Of a DNA stretch of 64,000 nucleotides, positions 1-7,629 are shown piece by piece; position 1 is the first letter of the stretch; each line of letters starts with the position of its first letter. The notes beneath the pieces were generated by a model. That model saw nothing but the letters and a program-made list of their open reading frames with translations, searched no databases and was not told the origin of the DNA. Position numbers and translations under genes: made by a program. The stretch comes from Streptomyces sp. RB17 (GTDB taxonomy: Bacteria > Actinomycetota > Actinomycetes > Streptomycetales > Streptomycetaceae): assembly GCF_009604455.1 (NCBI RefSeq), contig NZ_WEGL01000007.1, forward strand, positions 558,001 through 622,000, written 5' to 3'.

Positions 1-664
1 CCCCGTTGAGCAGGTACAGCTTCACCGGCGGGGTGAACGGCAGCGCCCGGAAGGTGACATGCACGTCGATGTCGTGGGTGCCGCGCAGCGCCTGGAGGTT
101 GTACTGCAGCACCTGGCCCTGGGCGTTGCGCATGGCCAGCCAGCGCTGGTGGACGGCGTCCTCCTCCTCGCTGCCGGCGTCGACGGAGACCGGGAAGGCG
201 AGGTTGATGTCCCGGGACGGCAGCAGGATGCGGGCGTCGATCCGCTCGGGGTGCAGCCGGCCCTCGTGGACCAGGCGCAGCGGCTCGCCGAGCGCGGGGA
301 TCAGGCTCTGCGCGGTCAGGCAGACGGCGTCGATGCGCACGTGTGGCGCCGAGAACGCCTCGGTCAGCCGGGGCGCGAGCGCCACCATGGTCGGCTGGGG
401 CTCCCCCCGCACGGTCCGCGGCTCGGCGACCCGCGGCGGGCTGCCCTTGCTGACGTCGGCGAGCAGCCCGTCCTCCTGGAGCACCCGCAGCGCCTGGCGT
501 ACGGCACCTCGCTCGACGCCGAACTCCCCGGCCAGCTCGGCCTGGGTGGGCAGCCGCTCGCCGGGCTGCAGCGCACCGGTGCGGATCCGTTCGCGCAGGG
601 TGTCGGCGATCTCCTGAGGCGTGAGCCGCCTGCTGCCGTTCACTGCCACATGCTCCTGAGTCAC
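1..664 (-). CDS. devA: DevA-like GntR transcriptional regulator (partial, C-terminus beyond window)
   Basis: An open reading frame of about 221 codons runs off the left edge. An N-terminal GntR winged helix (motif PTQAELAGEFGVERGTVRQAL) is followed by a long domain starting near the motif PTMVALAPRLTEAF. It is clearly paralogous to the regulator at 994-1902. GTG 664 is chosen because TAGCGT lies 6 nt upstream with no ribosome site, exactly as in the paralogue, and both N-termini then align (V-x-x-E-H). GTG 649 or 643 behind AGGAG are alternatives. In S. coelicolor the devA-devE neighbourhood has this layout and DevA is needed for normal aerial development. The symbol is by synteny and paralogy, not by alignment. 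Confidence 0.8.
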   Translation of the reverse strand, partial: MTQEHVAVNGSRRLTPQEIADTLRERIRTGALQPGERLPTQAELAGEFGVERGAVRQALRVLQEDGLLADVSKGSPPRVAEPRTVRGEPQPTMVALAPRLTEAFSAPHVRIDAVCLTAQSLIPALGEPLRLVHEGRLHPERIDARILLPSRDINLAFPVSVDAGSEEEDAVHQRWLAMRNAQGQVLQYNLQALRGTHDIDVHVTFRALPFTPPVKLYLLNG

Positions 665-674
665 GACCAAACGC

Positions 675-790
675 TACAACTCTGATCCATCTTTGGGGAG
701 TTGCCGAGAAGTTGTTTATAAACTCGGACCAAGTGGGGACAACTTAGATGGAGTTGGTTGCCAACTTCTCGGAAGTTTTCCAAGTTGGCC
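675..790. promoter_or_regulatory. Cluster of AAGTTGG/CCAACTT half-sites upstream of devA-like gene
   Basis: The intergenic DNA holds repeated AGTTG/CAACT half-sites, including the inverted repeat AGTTGGTTGCCAACT near 753-767 and a further AAGTTGGCC near 783. An almost identical palindrome, AAGTTGGCTGCCAACTT, lies upstream of the paralogous regulator at about 1990-2006. GntR proteins bind such palindromes, so auto- or cross-regulation is likely. The assignment is inferred. Confidence 0.5.
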
Positions 791-813
791 AATCGTCTGA
801 AGGGGGAACCGCC

Positions 814-981
814 GTGCCCGCCCTCGCTCTCCTCGTCGAACAGCTCGTCCAGTGGAAGTACGGTCTCGCCGGCGCCGTCGGCCTGCTTCTGATCTCCGTC
901 GGCATCGAGACCAAGAGTCACAAGGCGCTCTCCGCCGGCGCCGTCCTGCTCGCCGTGCTCCTCGCGGGCCCGGCGCTGTGA
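814..981 (+). CDS. Small membrane protein between devA- and devE-like genes
   Basis: A 55-aa protein with two hydrophobic segments (about residues 17-30 and 39-53) separated by a short polar loop (ETKSHKA). GTG 814 has a good ribosome site (AAGGGGG, 7 nt spacing); a longer start at 748 has none. It sits between two converging paralogous GntR genes, the position of SCO4189 in S. coelicolor (recalled). Function is unknown. The promoter must lie within the AAGTTGG half-site cluster, so the regulators may control it. Confidence 0.7.
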   Translation: MPALALLVEQLVQWKYGLAGAVGLLLISVGIETKSHKALSAGAVLLAVLLAGPAL

Positions 982-993
982 CCGTCACGCGCC

Positions 994-1902
994 CTAGGAG
1001 CTGAGCAGGAGCTCCGTACTGATCGTCTCCCACAGCGCGTCGAACCACCGCCGCGACTGCTTCACGAACGCGGCGTCACGCTCCCCGGCACGCCGCTCGA
1101 AGGCGAACAGCATCGAGCGCGTGCCGTCCGCGTCGTACAGCTCCAGATGCTCGTGCTCGATCTCCCGCTCGCGGCGCTTCAGCGTGTAGTACGCGAAGAG
1201 CGCCTCGGAGTCGCCCAGCAGGTACAGCTTGACCGGCGGGGTGAAGGGCAGGGCGCGGAAGGAGACCCGGACGTCGATCCCGTGCGTGGTGAGCAGGGCC
1301 AGCAGGTTCTGCCGCAGCACCATGCCCTGGGCGTTGCGCTGGGCCAGCCAGCGCCGGTGCAGCAGACCGTGGTCGTCGGCGGCCACCGCCGCCGGGAAGG
1401 CGAGGTCGATGTCACGGCTGGGCAGCAGCACCCGGACGTCGATCTTGGCCGGTTTCAGCCGTCCCGCGTGGATCTGCCTCAACGGCTCGCCGACGGCCAG
1501 CGTGAGCGAGACCGAGGTCAGGCAGAGCGCGTCGATCCGCACGTGAGGGGCGGCGAAGGCCTTCGCTATCCGGGGTGCGAGGCCGACCATGGTGGGCTGC
1601 GGCGGCGCAGCCTGCCCGGCCGGCAGCCTGGCCGGCCCGGGTACGGCCGCCACGGTGGCCGGGCTGCCTTGGGAAACGTTGGTGAGCAGGCGCTCCGACT
1701 GCAGGGTGCGCAAGGCCTGGCGCACGGTCCCGCGCTCGACGCCGAACTCGACGGCCAGCTCCGCCTGCGTGGGCATGCGCTGACCCGGCTGCAGCACTCC
1801 GGCCCTGATCCGGCTGCGCAGTGCGTCGGCGATGTCGCGATGGGACGCGTGGGGCCGCTGTGACCTCGTCCGTCCACTGGCGGAGGCGTGCTCCGGTTCC
1901 AC
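994..1902 (-). CDS. devE: DevE-like GntR transcriptional regulator
   Basis: A 302-aa regulator with an N-terminal GntR winged helix (about residues 23-90; PTQAELAVEFGVERGTVRQAL). Its large C-terminal domain is shared with the partial gene at 1-664 and includes motifs such as PHVRIDALCLT and LPFTPPVKLYLL. GTG 1902 is preceded by TAGTGT at a 6-nt spacing and no ribosome site, so translation is probably leaderless. TTG 1908 is an alternative. Its stop is only 13 nt from the convergent small membrane gene. In S. coelicolor a DevA paralogue called DevE occupies this position; the symbol rests on that synteny. Confidence 0.8.
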   Translation of the reverse strand: MEPEHASASGRTRSQRPHASHRDIADALRSRIRAGVLQPGQRMPTQAELAVEFGVERGTVRQALRTLQSERLLTNVSQGSPATVAAVPGPARLPAGQAAPPQPTMVGLAPRIAKAFAAPHVRIDALCLTSVSLTLAVGEPLRQIHAGRLKPAKIDVRVLLPSRDIDLAFPAAVAADDHGLLHRRWLAQRNAQGMVLRQNLLALLTTHGIDVRVSFRALPFTPPVKLYLLGDSEALFAYYTLKRREREIEHEHLELYDADGTRSMLFAFERRAGERDAAFVKQSRRWFDALWETISTELLLSS

Positions 1903-2212
1903 GTACAAACACTACAACTTCCCGCCAAGTTCCGGCAGTTCATCGACAGCTGGTTATGAGCCGCTTCCTAGTGGACATAAGTACGGTGAAGTTGGCTGCC
2001 AACTTGCACGACATGGTCAAGCTTCCCAGTGGTTGGCCGACCGGGCTCCCTTCCGGAGGGGAGCCGGGAGCCCGGGCAGGGGACGGCCACCGAAGCGCAC
2101 AGTCACAACTGAACACGACATCGCACAGCCACAACTGAACACCGCATGCACAGCCACAACTGAACAGCTCGCTACGGATGCACAGCCGCACGTCGCCGGG
2201 AGAAGGGAGCGG
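1903..2212. other. Intergenic region with operator palindrome and a 25-26 bp-spaced direct repeat
   Basis: No gene seen. The part next to the devE-like start is less GC-rich and carries the palindrome AAGTTGGCTGCCAACTT (about 1990-2006). The far part holds three copies of an 18-bp repeat listed separately. It separates the divergent-facing 5' end of devE from the 3' end of the Eis-like gene. Confidence 0.6.
2098..2166. repeat. Three direct repeats of CACAGYCACAACTGAACA
   Basis: Near-identical 18-bp copies start at 2098, 2124 and 2149 (spacing 26 and 25 bp), with a decayed fourth start (CACAGCCGCAC) near 2180. The first copy has T where the others have C. They lie in non-coding DNA between two genes on the minus strand. 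Their role is not apparent; iterons for a DNA-binding protein are one possibility. Confidence 0.75.
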
Positions 2213-3451
2213 TCAGAACATGTCCGGGCACCAAGGACGCCCGGACGAACGGAACAGGGCGTCGGCCTTCCGGGCGGCGCCCTCTCGTTCTTCCCGCACC
2301 CGCCCGAGCGCCGCGAGCCGCAGCAACGACTCGCCGCCGAGCCACACCGAGGCCAACTCGCCCACGCCCAGCGTCAGATCGGCGCTCCCGGCGCCCGCGG
2401 GCACACAGGACGCCCCCTGCGGCGAGGCCTCCAGCCGGAACCGCCCTCCCGTCATGCCGGCACCGTCCACGACCTCCAGGACAAGGGTGCCCGTCCCGTC
2501 GTACGTCCGCGCCTCCAGGGCCCGTACGACGTCCAGGATCCGCACCCACAGCCAGTCCCCGTGCTCGGCGATCCTGGCCGCGCGCGGATCGGGGAGGTGA
2601 AGGGGCAGCAGGTCGTCGGGGCCACGGAAGTCGCTCTCGACCTTCGTGATCCAGTCGATGGAACACAGGTAGTGCCACAGGGCGCGCTCGGCGGCCGGGG
2701 TGGTCGCGATCAGCCCCCGCACGGTGGCGGTCTGGTCGGGCTGCTTGCCGTCCCACGCCTCGTCGCACGTGTACGCCACCAGACCCTCGACCTCGCCGGA
2801 GGCCGAGCGGTGGACGGCGTAGAACGGCTCGGTCCAGTCGGCGTGGGTGCGGACCACGCCCGTCTGCACCAGCCACCACAGCTCGTCACGGCTGACCGCG
2901 CCGGGCTGGGCGCGGCGGAACCGCTCGAACAGCTCCGGACCCAGCTTGCGCACGTCCTCGCCGTCCACCAGATCGATCCGGCCTCCGTCCCCGGGGCCGG
3001 ACCAGCGCGGGTCCAGGCCGGCGCGCGGCACCGCGACGGTCCACCGGGTCGACCAGGTGGCCGGGCCGAAGCCGTAGCGCCCGTAGATCGGGTACTCGGC
3101 GGCGATCAGGGTGGCGACGACGTCACCGCGCTCCTTCGCCGCCGCGAGGTCCCGGTTCATCATCTGTGTGAGCAGGCCGCGGCGGCGGTGGGTGGGGCTG
3201 ACGGTGACGCCGGAGATGGCATCCGCGGGGACCAGGCCGCCGCCCACCGTGGTCAGTTCCTGGGCGAAGGAGCGGAAGGTGGCCACCCACCGGTGGCCGT
3301 CCACGGCACCCAGCCACCGTCCCGGTACGAACTGCCGCCGTCGGGCGTCGAGTTGCTCGCGCGCCAGAGCCGGCGGCCGGGTGAACCCGGTGGCCAGCGC
3401 ACGCTGCCAGTCCTCGAAATCGGCCTCGGTGACGATCCGGACGTCGGTCAT
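2213..3451 (-). CDS. Eis-family GNAT N-acetyltransferase
   Basis: A 412-aa protein starting MTDVRIVTEADFEDW, with an N-terminal GNAT fold whose acetyl-CoA site is VSPTHRRRGLLTQMM, then a second GNAT-like part and an SCP2-type C-terminal domain. The chain ends in phenylalanine (PDMF); in M. tuberculosis Eis the C-terminal Phe carboxylate is part of the active site. Length fits Eis-like multi-acetyltransferases. ATG 3451 is chosen because TACCGT lies 6 nt upstream (leaderless). The open frame continues upstream but only through the polypurine tract. The natural substrate is unknown. Confidence 0.88.
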   Translation of the reverse strand: MTDVRIVTEADFEDWQRALATGFTRPPALAREQLDARRRQFVPGRWLGAVDGHRWVATFRSFAQELTTVGGGLVPADAISGVTVSPTHRRRGLLTQMMNRDLAAAKERGDVVATLIAAEYPIYGRYGFGPATWSTRWTVAVPRAGLDPRWSGPGDGGRIDLVDGEDVRKLGPELFERFRRAQPGAVSRDELWWLVQTGVVRTHADWTEPFYAVHRSASGEVEGLVAYTCDEAWDGKQPDQTATVRGLIATTPAAERALWHYLCSIDWITKVESDFRGPDDLLPLHLPDPRAARIAEHGDWLWVRILDVVRALEARTYDGTGTLVLEVVDGAGMTGGRFRLEASPQGASCVPAGAGSADLTLGVGELASVWLGGESLLRLAALGRVREEREGAARKADALFRSSGRPWCPDMF

Positions 3452-3479
3452 GGGGCCACGGTAGGCGGGCGGCCGCCGG

Positions 3480-3557
3480 GTGTCCTCCCCTTTTCCCCGT
3501 CCCTTTCCCCCGTCCCTTTCCCCGGCCCTTTCCCCGTCGCGTTCTTCCCTTGTCGCG
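3480..3557. repeat. Polypyrimidine tract of imperfect CCCTTTCCCC repeats
   Basis: The plus strand reads as repeated CCGTCCCTTTCCCC-like units, so the minus (transcribed) strand carries at least six G-runs separated by AAA. It lies between the end of rsiG and the Eis-like start. G-quadruplex or triplex formation is possible but not shown. Confidence 0.6.
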
Positions 3558-3566
3558 CGGTTCCCG

Positions 3567-4226
3567 TCAGAGCAGCAGGTCGTCCACCTGTGCCTCACCC
3601 ACCCGGTACCGGCGGGCGATCTCCGCGCTGCAGTCGTCGGCCGTGCGCTGCAGGCGCTGACGGCGTCCGGAGACCTCCTGCTCGTACCGCACCAGCCGCC
3701 CCATCGCGGCGGACAGTTCCAGGTCCGTCCGCGCCTGCAGGTCCGACAGTTCGACCTCGCCGAGCATCTCGGCGGCCAGCTGCCGGTACTCCTCGTTGTG
3801 CGGGGTGCCGAGCGTGACATGCCGGGCCGAGGAGCGGTGCCGGGCCGGGGCGTCCTTGAGGATCTCCGGGAGCCGGTCGACCATGGAGCCGTCCGCGGGC
3901 GCCGGCACGGACGCGCGGCCACGCCGGCACAGCTCCGCGCGCAGGATGTCGATCCGCCCCTGCAGCAGCCGCCGCACATAGCTGAGGTCCGCCTCGTCGC
4001 GCTGGGCGTCGCGGCGCAGCGTGCGCAGCTCGGGCAGGCTCAGCCGGGCCAGCTCGGGCGGATGGGGTTCTCCCCGGCTCGAAGAGCCTTCGCCAGGCTC
4101 CGCGGGGCCCGCCGCGGCGGACGGGGGCGCCGAGGCCGCCGTAGCCGGCGGAGTGTCGGCGCGCTGGGCGGGCGGCCGGTACGTCCCCTGCGCCCCCAGC
4201 TGCCCACTGGTACTCGGTGTGCTCAT
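3567..4226 (-). CDS. rsiG: RsiG, c-di-GMP-binding anti-sigma factor for WhiG
   Basis: A 219-aa protein with a disordered Pro/Ala/Ser-rich N-terminus (about 1-57) followed by helical, coiled-coil sequence. It carries two copies of the published RsiG c-di-GMP motif E(X3)S(X2)R(X3)Q(X3)D: E78-S82-R85-Q89-D93 and E182-S186-R189-Q193-D197. In Streptomyces venezuelae RsiG bound to c-di-GMP sequesters the sporulation sigma factor WhiG in the cytoplasm. Both motifs are complete, so c-di-GMP binding should be retained. ATG 4226 (MSTPSTSGQ) is chosen over an in-frame ATG at 4274, which would only add low-complexity sequence. The gene is monocistronic, ahead of the Eis-like gene. Confidence 0.92.
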   Translation of the reverse strand: MSTPSTSGQLGAQGTYRPPAQRADTPPATAASAPPSAAAGPAEPGEGSSSRGEPHPPELARLSLPELRTLRRDAQRDEADLSYVRRLLQGRIDILRAELCRRGRASVPAPADGSMVDRLPEILKDAPARHRSSARHVTLGTPHNEEYRQLAAEMLGEVELSDLQARTDLELSAAMGRLVRYEQEVSGRRQRLQRTADDCSAEIARRYRVGEAQVDDLLL

Positions 4227-4386
4227 GGTGCCTGTGACCGTCCCCTCGACCGGCGTGTGGAAGCATCGTGCCACCCCAACTGGCCGCTATGTGACCGAGT
4301 GCCCCCGAACGGCCCCAGATGGGGGGTAAGGGATCGATATTGGACCCCCTGTGACCGCGTAGCGGGCACCCGGCATGATGGTCCGC

Positions 4387-4812
4387 ATGCGTGCGGTGGT
4401 GCAGAGAGTGGACGGCGCGAGCGTCGTCGTGGACGGAGAGACGGTCGGCGCGATCGAGGGCGAGGGGCTGTGCGTCCTGGTCGGGGTGACCCATGAGGAC
4501 ACCAAGGAGAAGGCGGCGCAGCTGGCCCGCAAGCTCTGGTCGATCCGCATGCTGCAGGACGAGAGATCGTGCAGCGACATCGACGCCCCGCTGCTGGTCA
4601 TCAGCCAGTTCACGCTGTACGGCGACGCGCGCAAGGGCCGTCGGCCCACCTGGAACGCCGCCGCCCCCGGCGATGTCGCCGAGCCGCTGGTGGACGAGGT
4701 GGTGTCCCGGCTGCGGGCCCTGGGCGCGACGGTCGCCACGGGCCGCTTCGGCGCCCGGATGCGGGTGTCGCTGACGAACGACGGACCCTTCACGGTGCTG
4801 CTCGAGGTCTGA
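4387..4812 (+). CDS. dtd: D-aminoacyl-tRNA deacylase
   Basis: A 141-aa protein (MRAVVQRVDGASV...) that matches Dtd in length. The two family motifs are present: SQFTLYGD and, near the C-terminus, NDGPFTV, containing the cis-proline segment that rejects L-aminoacyl-tRNA. It hydrolyses D-aminoacyl-tRNA and glycyl-tRNA-Ala in the cytoplasm. The usual family start (MRAVVQRV) at 4387 is used; CATGAT 7 nt upstream suggests a leaderless transcript, and ATG 4375/4378 add only MMVR. Confidence 0.95.
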   Translation: MRAVVQRVDGASVVVDGETVGAIEGEGLCVLVGVTHEDTKEKAAQLARKLWSIRMLQDERSCSDIDAPLLVISQFTLYGDARKGRRPTWNAAAPGDVAEPLVDEVVSRLRALGATVATGRFGARMRVSLTNDGPFTVLLEV

Positions 4813-4867
4813 GCCGGCACCGGGACGGCTGGTTTGGCCGACGGCCCGGCCGGGATACCCATGGCGC

Positions 4868-5638
4868 GTGATTCCAACCAAGGTCGACGACACCCTGCCG
4901 GAGCTCACGCCCTTCGTCCACGCCGTGCAGGCACGAAGGCCCGACGACGGCACGTGGTGCGAAGCGTGGACGGTACGGGACGTCCTGATCCACCAGACGG
5001 GCAACGCGGAGGAACTGGCCCGGGTCCTGCAGGCGTTCCTCGCGGGGACACCGGTGGAGACCAGGGGCTTCGACCGTGAGGCTCCCTTCCGGCGGATGTC
5101 CGACTCCGAGCTCTGGGCGACGTTCATGAACCGCTGCGAACGGCTCACCGAGGTCGCCGCGGCCGCCGCCCGGGATCTGTCGCCGGACACGGAGGTGAGG
5201 TGGACCGGCCGGACCGTGACGGTCCCCTTCTTCGCGGAGCACATGCGTGAGGAGCTGATCCTGCACCGCTGGGACCTGACCGGCGACGACCGGACGGCGG
5301 TGCAGGCGCTCGACGAGCCGTGGATGACCGAGCACAGCGTGGCCTCGGTCGGCCGGCCGTTGCTCGCACGCGGCAGCGCCGGACTGGATCTGGGACCCGA
5401 CGGACGGGTCGAGGGCCGGCTGCGCACCCCGGGCACGGACGACATCGTGGTCAGCGCCGACGCCGACGGCAGCAGCATCCGGTTCGCAGCCCCCGAGGGC
5501 CCCGCCACGATCGAGAGCGACGCGGCCACCCGCGTCCTGCTGCTGTGGGGACGGCGCCCCGGCGACCCCACACGCTGGCACAGCGAGGCCGGCCCGGAGG
5601 CCCTGCGGGGTGTGCGAGCTCTCCTGAGCGGCTACTGA
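4868..5638 (+). CDS. Maleylpyruvate isomerase / mycothiol-dependent DinB-fold family protein
   Basis: A 256-aa protein with the actinobacterial DinB-like four-helix fold in the N-terminal 150 residues. It includes the segment TVRDVLIHQTGNAEEL and a conserved histidine-containing region FFAEHMREELILHRWDLTG that probably binds a metal. A smaller C-terminal domain (about 160-256) ends in a segment like the MDMPI C-terminal domain. Family members use mycothiol as cofactor or substrate, and mshD lies elsewhere in this window. GTG 4868 is used; TACCCA 6 nt upstream may be its -10. The exact reaction is not predictable. Confidence 0.75.
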   Translation: MIPTKVDDTLPELTPFVHAVQARRPDDGTWCEAWTVRDVLIHQTGNAEELARVLQAFLAGTPVETRGFDREAPFRRMSDSELWATFMNRCERLTEVAAAAARDLSPDTEVRWTGRTVTVPFFAEHMREELILHRWDLTGDDRTAVQALDEPWMTEHSVASVGRPLLARGSAGLDLGPDGRVEGRLRTPGTDDIVVSADADGSSIRFAAPEGPATIESDAATRVLLLWGRRPGDPTRWHSEAGPEALRGVRALLSGY

Positions 5639-5639
5639 T

Positions 5640-5727
5640 GAGCGCCCCGTAGGGGCGCGGGGCTGTATCGACATGCGGCTCCGCCGCGTGGGCGCGACCA
5701 GCCTCCCACGCACCCGCAGCCGCAGAA
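5640..5727. repeat. Streptomyces intergenic repeat with terminator hairpin
   Basis: A perfect hairpin GCGCCCC-GTA-GGGGCGC at 5642-5658 is followed by a stretch reading GGGGCTGTATCGACATGCGGC and GTGGGCGCGACCAGCC. This composite element is recognised from memory as recurring between convergent genes in many Streptomyces genomes. Here it separates converging genes and probably ends transcription from both sides. Confidence 0.65.
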
Positions 5728-6693
5728 CTACGGCTCGACCACGACCTCCTGCGCCGCCGCCGTCTCTCCGGCCAGGAGCCTCGCGTCGACCGGCACGTTC
5801 CGCTTCACCAGCGCCAGTGCCACCGGTCCCAGTTCGTGGTGCCGTACGGAGGTCGTCACGAAACCGATCTTGCGGCCCTCGGAGCCCTCCTCCGCGATCC
5901 GGATCTCCGTGCCCGGCACCGGCAGATGGACCTCGCTGCCGTCCAGGTGGAGGAAGACCAGGCGGCGCGGCGGCTTGCCCAGGTTCTGGACGCGGGCGAC
6001 CGTCTCCTGGCCGCGGTAGCAGCCCTTCTGCAGGTGCACCGCCGTGCCGATCCAGCCCAGCTCGTGCGGGATCGTCCGGTGGTCGGTCTCGAAGCCGAGC
6101 CGGGGCCGGTGCTGCTCGACGCGCAGTGCCTCGTGGGCGAGGAGGCCGACGGCGGGCCCGTGCGCGGCCGCGAAGGACTCCAGGTCCTCGCGCGGCAGGA
6201 AGAGATCACGGCCGTACGGCGTCTCGCGCACGACGACGCCCTCGGGCACCTCGGCGATGGACCCGGCGGGCAGGTGGACGACCGCGAAGTCGGCCGTCCG
6301 GTCGGCGACCTCCACGCGGTAGAAGAACTTCATCGACTCCAGGTACGCGATCAGCGCGTCCTGGGTCCCGGGCTCCACGTGCGCCCACACGGTCGCACCG
6401 TCGTCCACCAGGTACAGCGCGTGCTCGATGTGCCCGTGCGCGGAGAGGATCAGTGCCTCGGTGGCCTCGCCGGGCGGCAGCTCGCTGACGTGCTGGGTGA
6501 GCAGCAGATGCAGCCAGCTCAGCCGGTCCTCGCCACTCACGGTGACGACACCGCGGTGGGACAGGTCGACGAAACCGGTGCCGTCGGCGAGGGCACGCTG
6601 CTCGCGGAACAGGTCGCCGTAGTGGGCGGCGACGCCTTCGTCCACACCCTCGGCGGGGACGGCGCCGGGCAGGGACAGCAGAGGGCTCTTCAT
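5728..6693 (-). CDS. ygfZ: YgfZ/GcvT-family folate-binding protein (Fe-S cluster maintenance)
   Basis: A 321-aa protein with the family signature KGCYRGQE (around residue 225), including the conserved cysteine that E. coli YgfZ needs. It belongs to the GcvT-like tetrahydrofolate-binding fold and supports assembly or repair of Fe-S enzymes such as the MiaB class. ATG 6693 is 6 nt after TAGGCT, an ideal Streptomyces -10, so the mRNA is leaderless. Only 9 nt separate it from the stop of the nur gene upstream on the same strand, so some readthrough is possible. Confidence 0.9.
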   Translation of the reverse strand: MKSPLLSLPGAVPAEGVDEGVAAHYGDLFREQRALADGTGFVDLSHRGVVTVSGEDRLSWLHLLLTQHVSELPPGEATEALILSAHGHIEHALYLVDDGATVWAHVEPGTQDALIAYLESMKFFYRVEVADRTADFAVVHLPAGSIAEVPEGVVVRETPYGRDLFLPREDLESFAAAHGPAVGLLAHEALRVEQHRPRLGFETDHRTIPHELGWIGTAVHLQKGCYRGQETVARVQNLGKPPRRLVFLHLDGSEVHLPVPGTEIRIAEEGSEGRKIGFVTTSVRHHELGPVALALVKRNVPVDARLLAGETAAAQEVVVEP

Positions 6694-6702
6694 ACCGTCA
6701 GC

Positions 6703-7140
6703 CTACGACGTGGTAGTTGAACTCTTCAGCGAACAGTCCTTGCACCGGCCGAAGATCGCGAAGTGCTTCATGTCGGTGTCGAACCCGAACTGCTGCCGCA
6801 GCTTGGCGGTGAACTCGGCGGCCACGTCCACGTCGGCCTCGATCACGTTCTCGCAGTCGCGGCAGACCAGGTGCAGATGGCGGTGGCGGTCGGCGAGGTG
6901 GTACGTCGGCGCACCGTGCCCGAGGTGGGCGTGGCTGACCAGGCCCAGCTCCTCCAGCAGCTCCAGCGTGCGGTAGACCGTGGAAATGTTGACCCCCGAC
7001 GCCGTCTTCCTCACTTCCGAGAGGATGTCGTCGGGGGTCGCGTGCTCAAGGGTGTCCACGGCTTCGAGGACAAGCTGCCGCTGCGGCGTCAGCCGGTAGC
7101 CGCGCTGCCTGAGGTCGCTCTTCCAGTCGGTGCTCACCAC
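6703..7140 (-). CDS. nur: Nickel-responsive Fur-family regulator Nur
   Basis: A 145-aa Fur-family repressor: winged helix in the first 85 residues (RGYRLTPQRQLVLEAV, NISTVYRTLELLEELGLV), then a metal-binding dimerisation domain with the His-rich stretch HLADRHRHLHLVCRDC and a C-terminal CKDC. The sequence agrees closely with S. coelicolor Nur as remembered. Nur uses nickel as co-repressor to control nickel uptake and the choice between Ni- and Fe-superoxide dismutase. GTG 7140 or 7137 is the start: TAGACT precedes by 7 nt and no ribosome site exists. The frame is open to 7194 but without signals. Confidence 0.9.
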   Translation of the reverse strand: MVSTDWKSDLRQRGYRLTPQRQLVLEAVDTLEHATPDDILSEVRKTASGVNISTVYRTLELLEELGLVSHAHLGHGAPTYHLADRHRHLHLVCRDCENVIEADVDVAAEFTAKLRQQFGFDTDMKHFAIFGRCKDCSLKSSTTTS

Positions 7141-7310
7141 GCGGTCAAGTCTAGGACCGACGGGTCCGAAATCGCCTGGGCGCCTTGAATTCAAGGGATA
7201 ATCCGACAGGTTTTCTGCCGTACGAGCGGTTGGTTCGATGAACGGTTATTCGGGGTGAATGCCCGGGTAGCTTGGCGGCGACTCGTTGACCCAGCCGAGG
7301 AGGAAACCCC

Positions 7311-7592
7311 ATGCGCGCACGCAGAGCCCTGGCCATCGCGATCAGCACCCCGATCCTGCTCGCCGCAGTCGGGATGAGTGGTGCGTCCGCGGCGACCCGG
7401 CCCGGGCCCACTGCCGACCGGACTGCGCCTACGGCTGACCTGCCTGCGCCTGCCGCTGACAGTGAGCACAGCAGGCCCAGCAGGCATGCCCAGGCTCAAA
7501 AGGCCGCCGAAGACGCAATGGAACCGGACGAAGGCCTCATCACAGGCCTCGCAGGTGAACTCCTGGGCCGGGTGGGCCCCGCCGATTCTTAG
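7311..7592 (+). CDS. Small secreted protein, unknown function
   Basis: A 93-aa protein with a clear signal peptide (MRARRALAIAISTPILLAAVGMSGASA) and a polar mature part of about 65 residues that contains no cysteine and no recognised domain. A strong ribosome site (GAGGAGGAA, 5 nt spacing) and normal codon use support it. It stands alone, divergent from nur and convergent with the HAD gene. I do not recognise it. Confidence 0.7.
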   Translation: MRARRALAIAISTPILLAAVGMSGASAATRPGPTADRTAPTADLPAPAADSEHSRPSRHAQAQKAAEDAMEPDEGLITGLAGELLGRVGPADS

Positions 7593-7629
7593 GCGCTGCG
7601 CATTCCGGCGGGTCGCTCCGGCAATTTCC

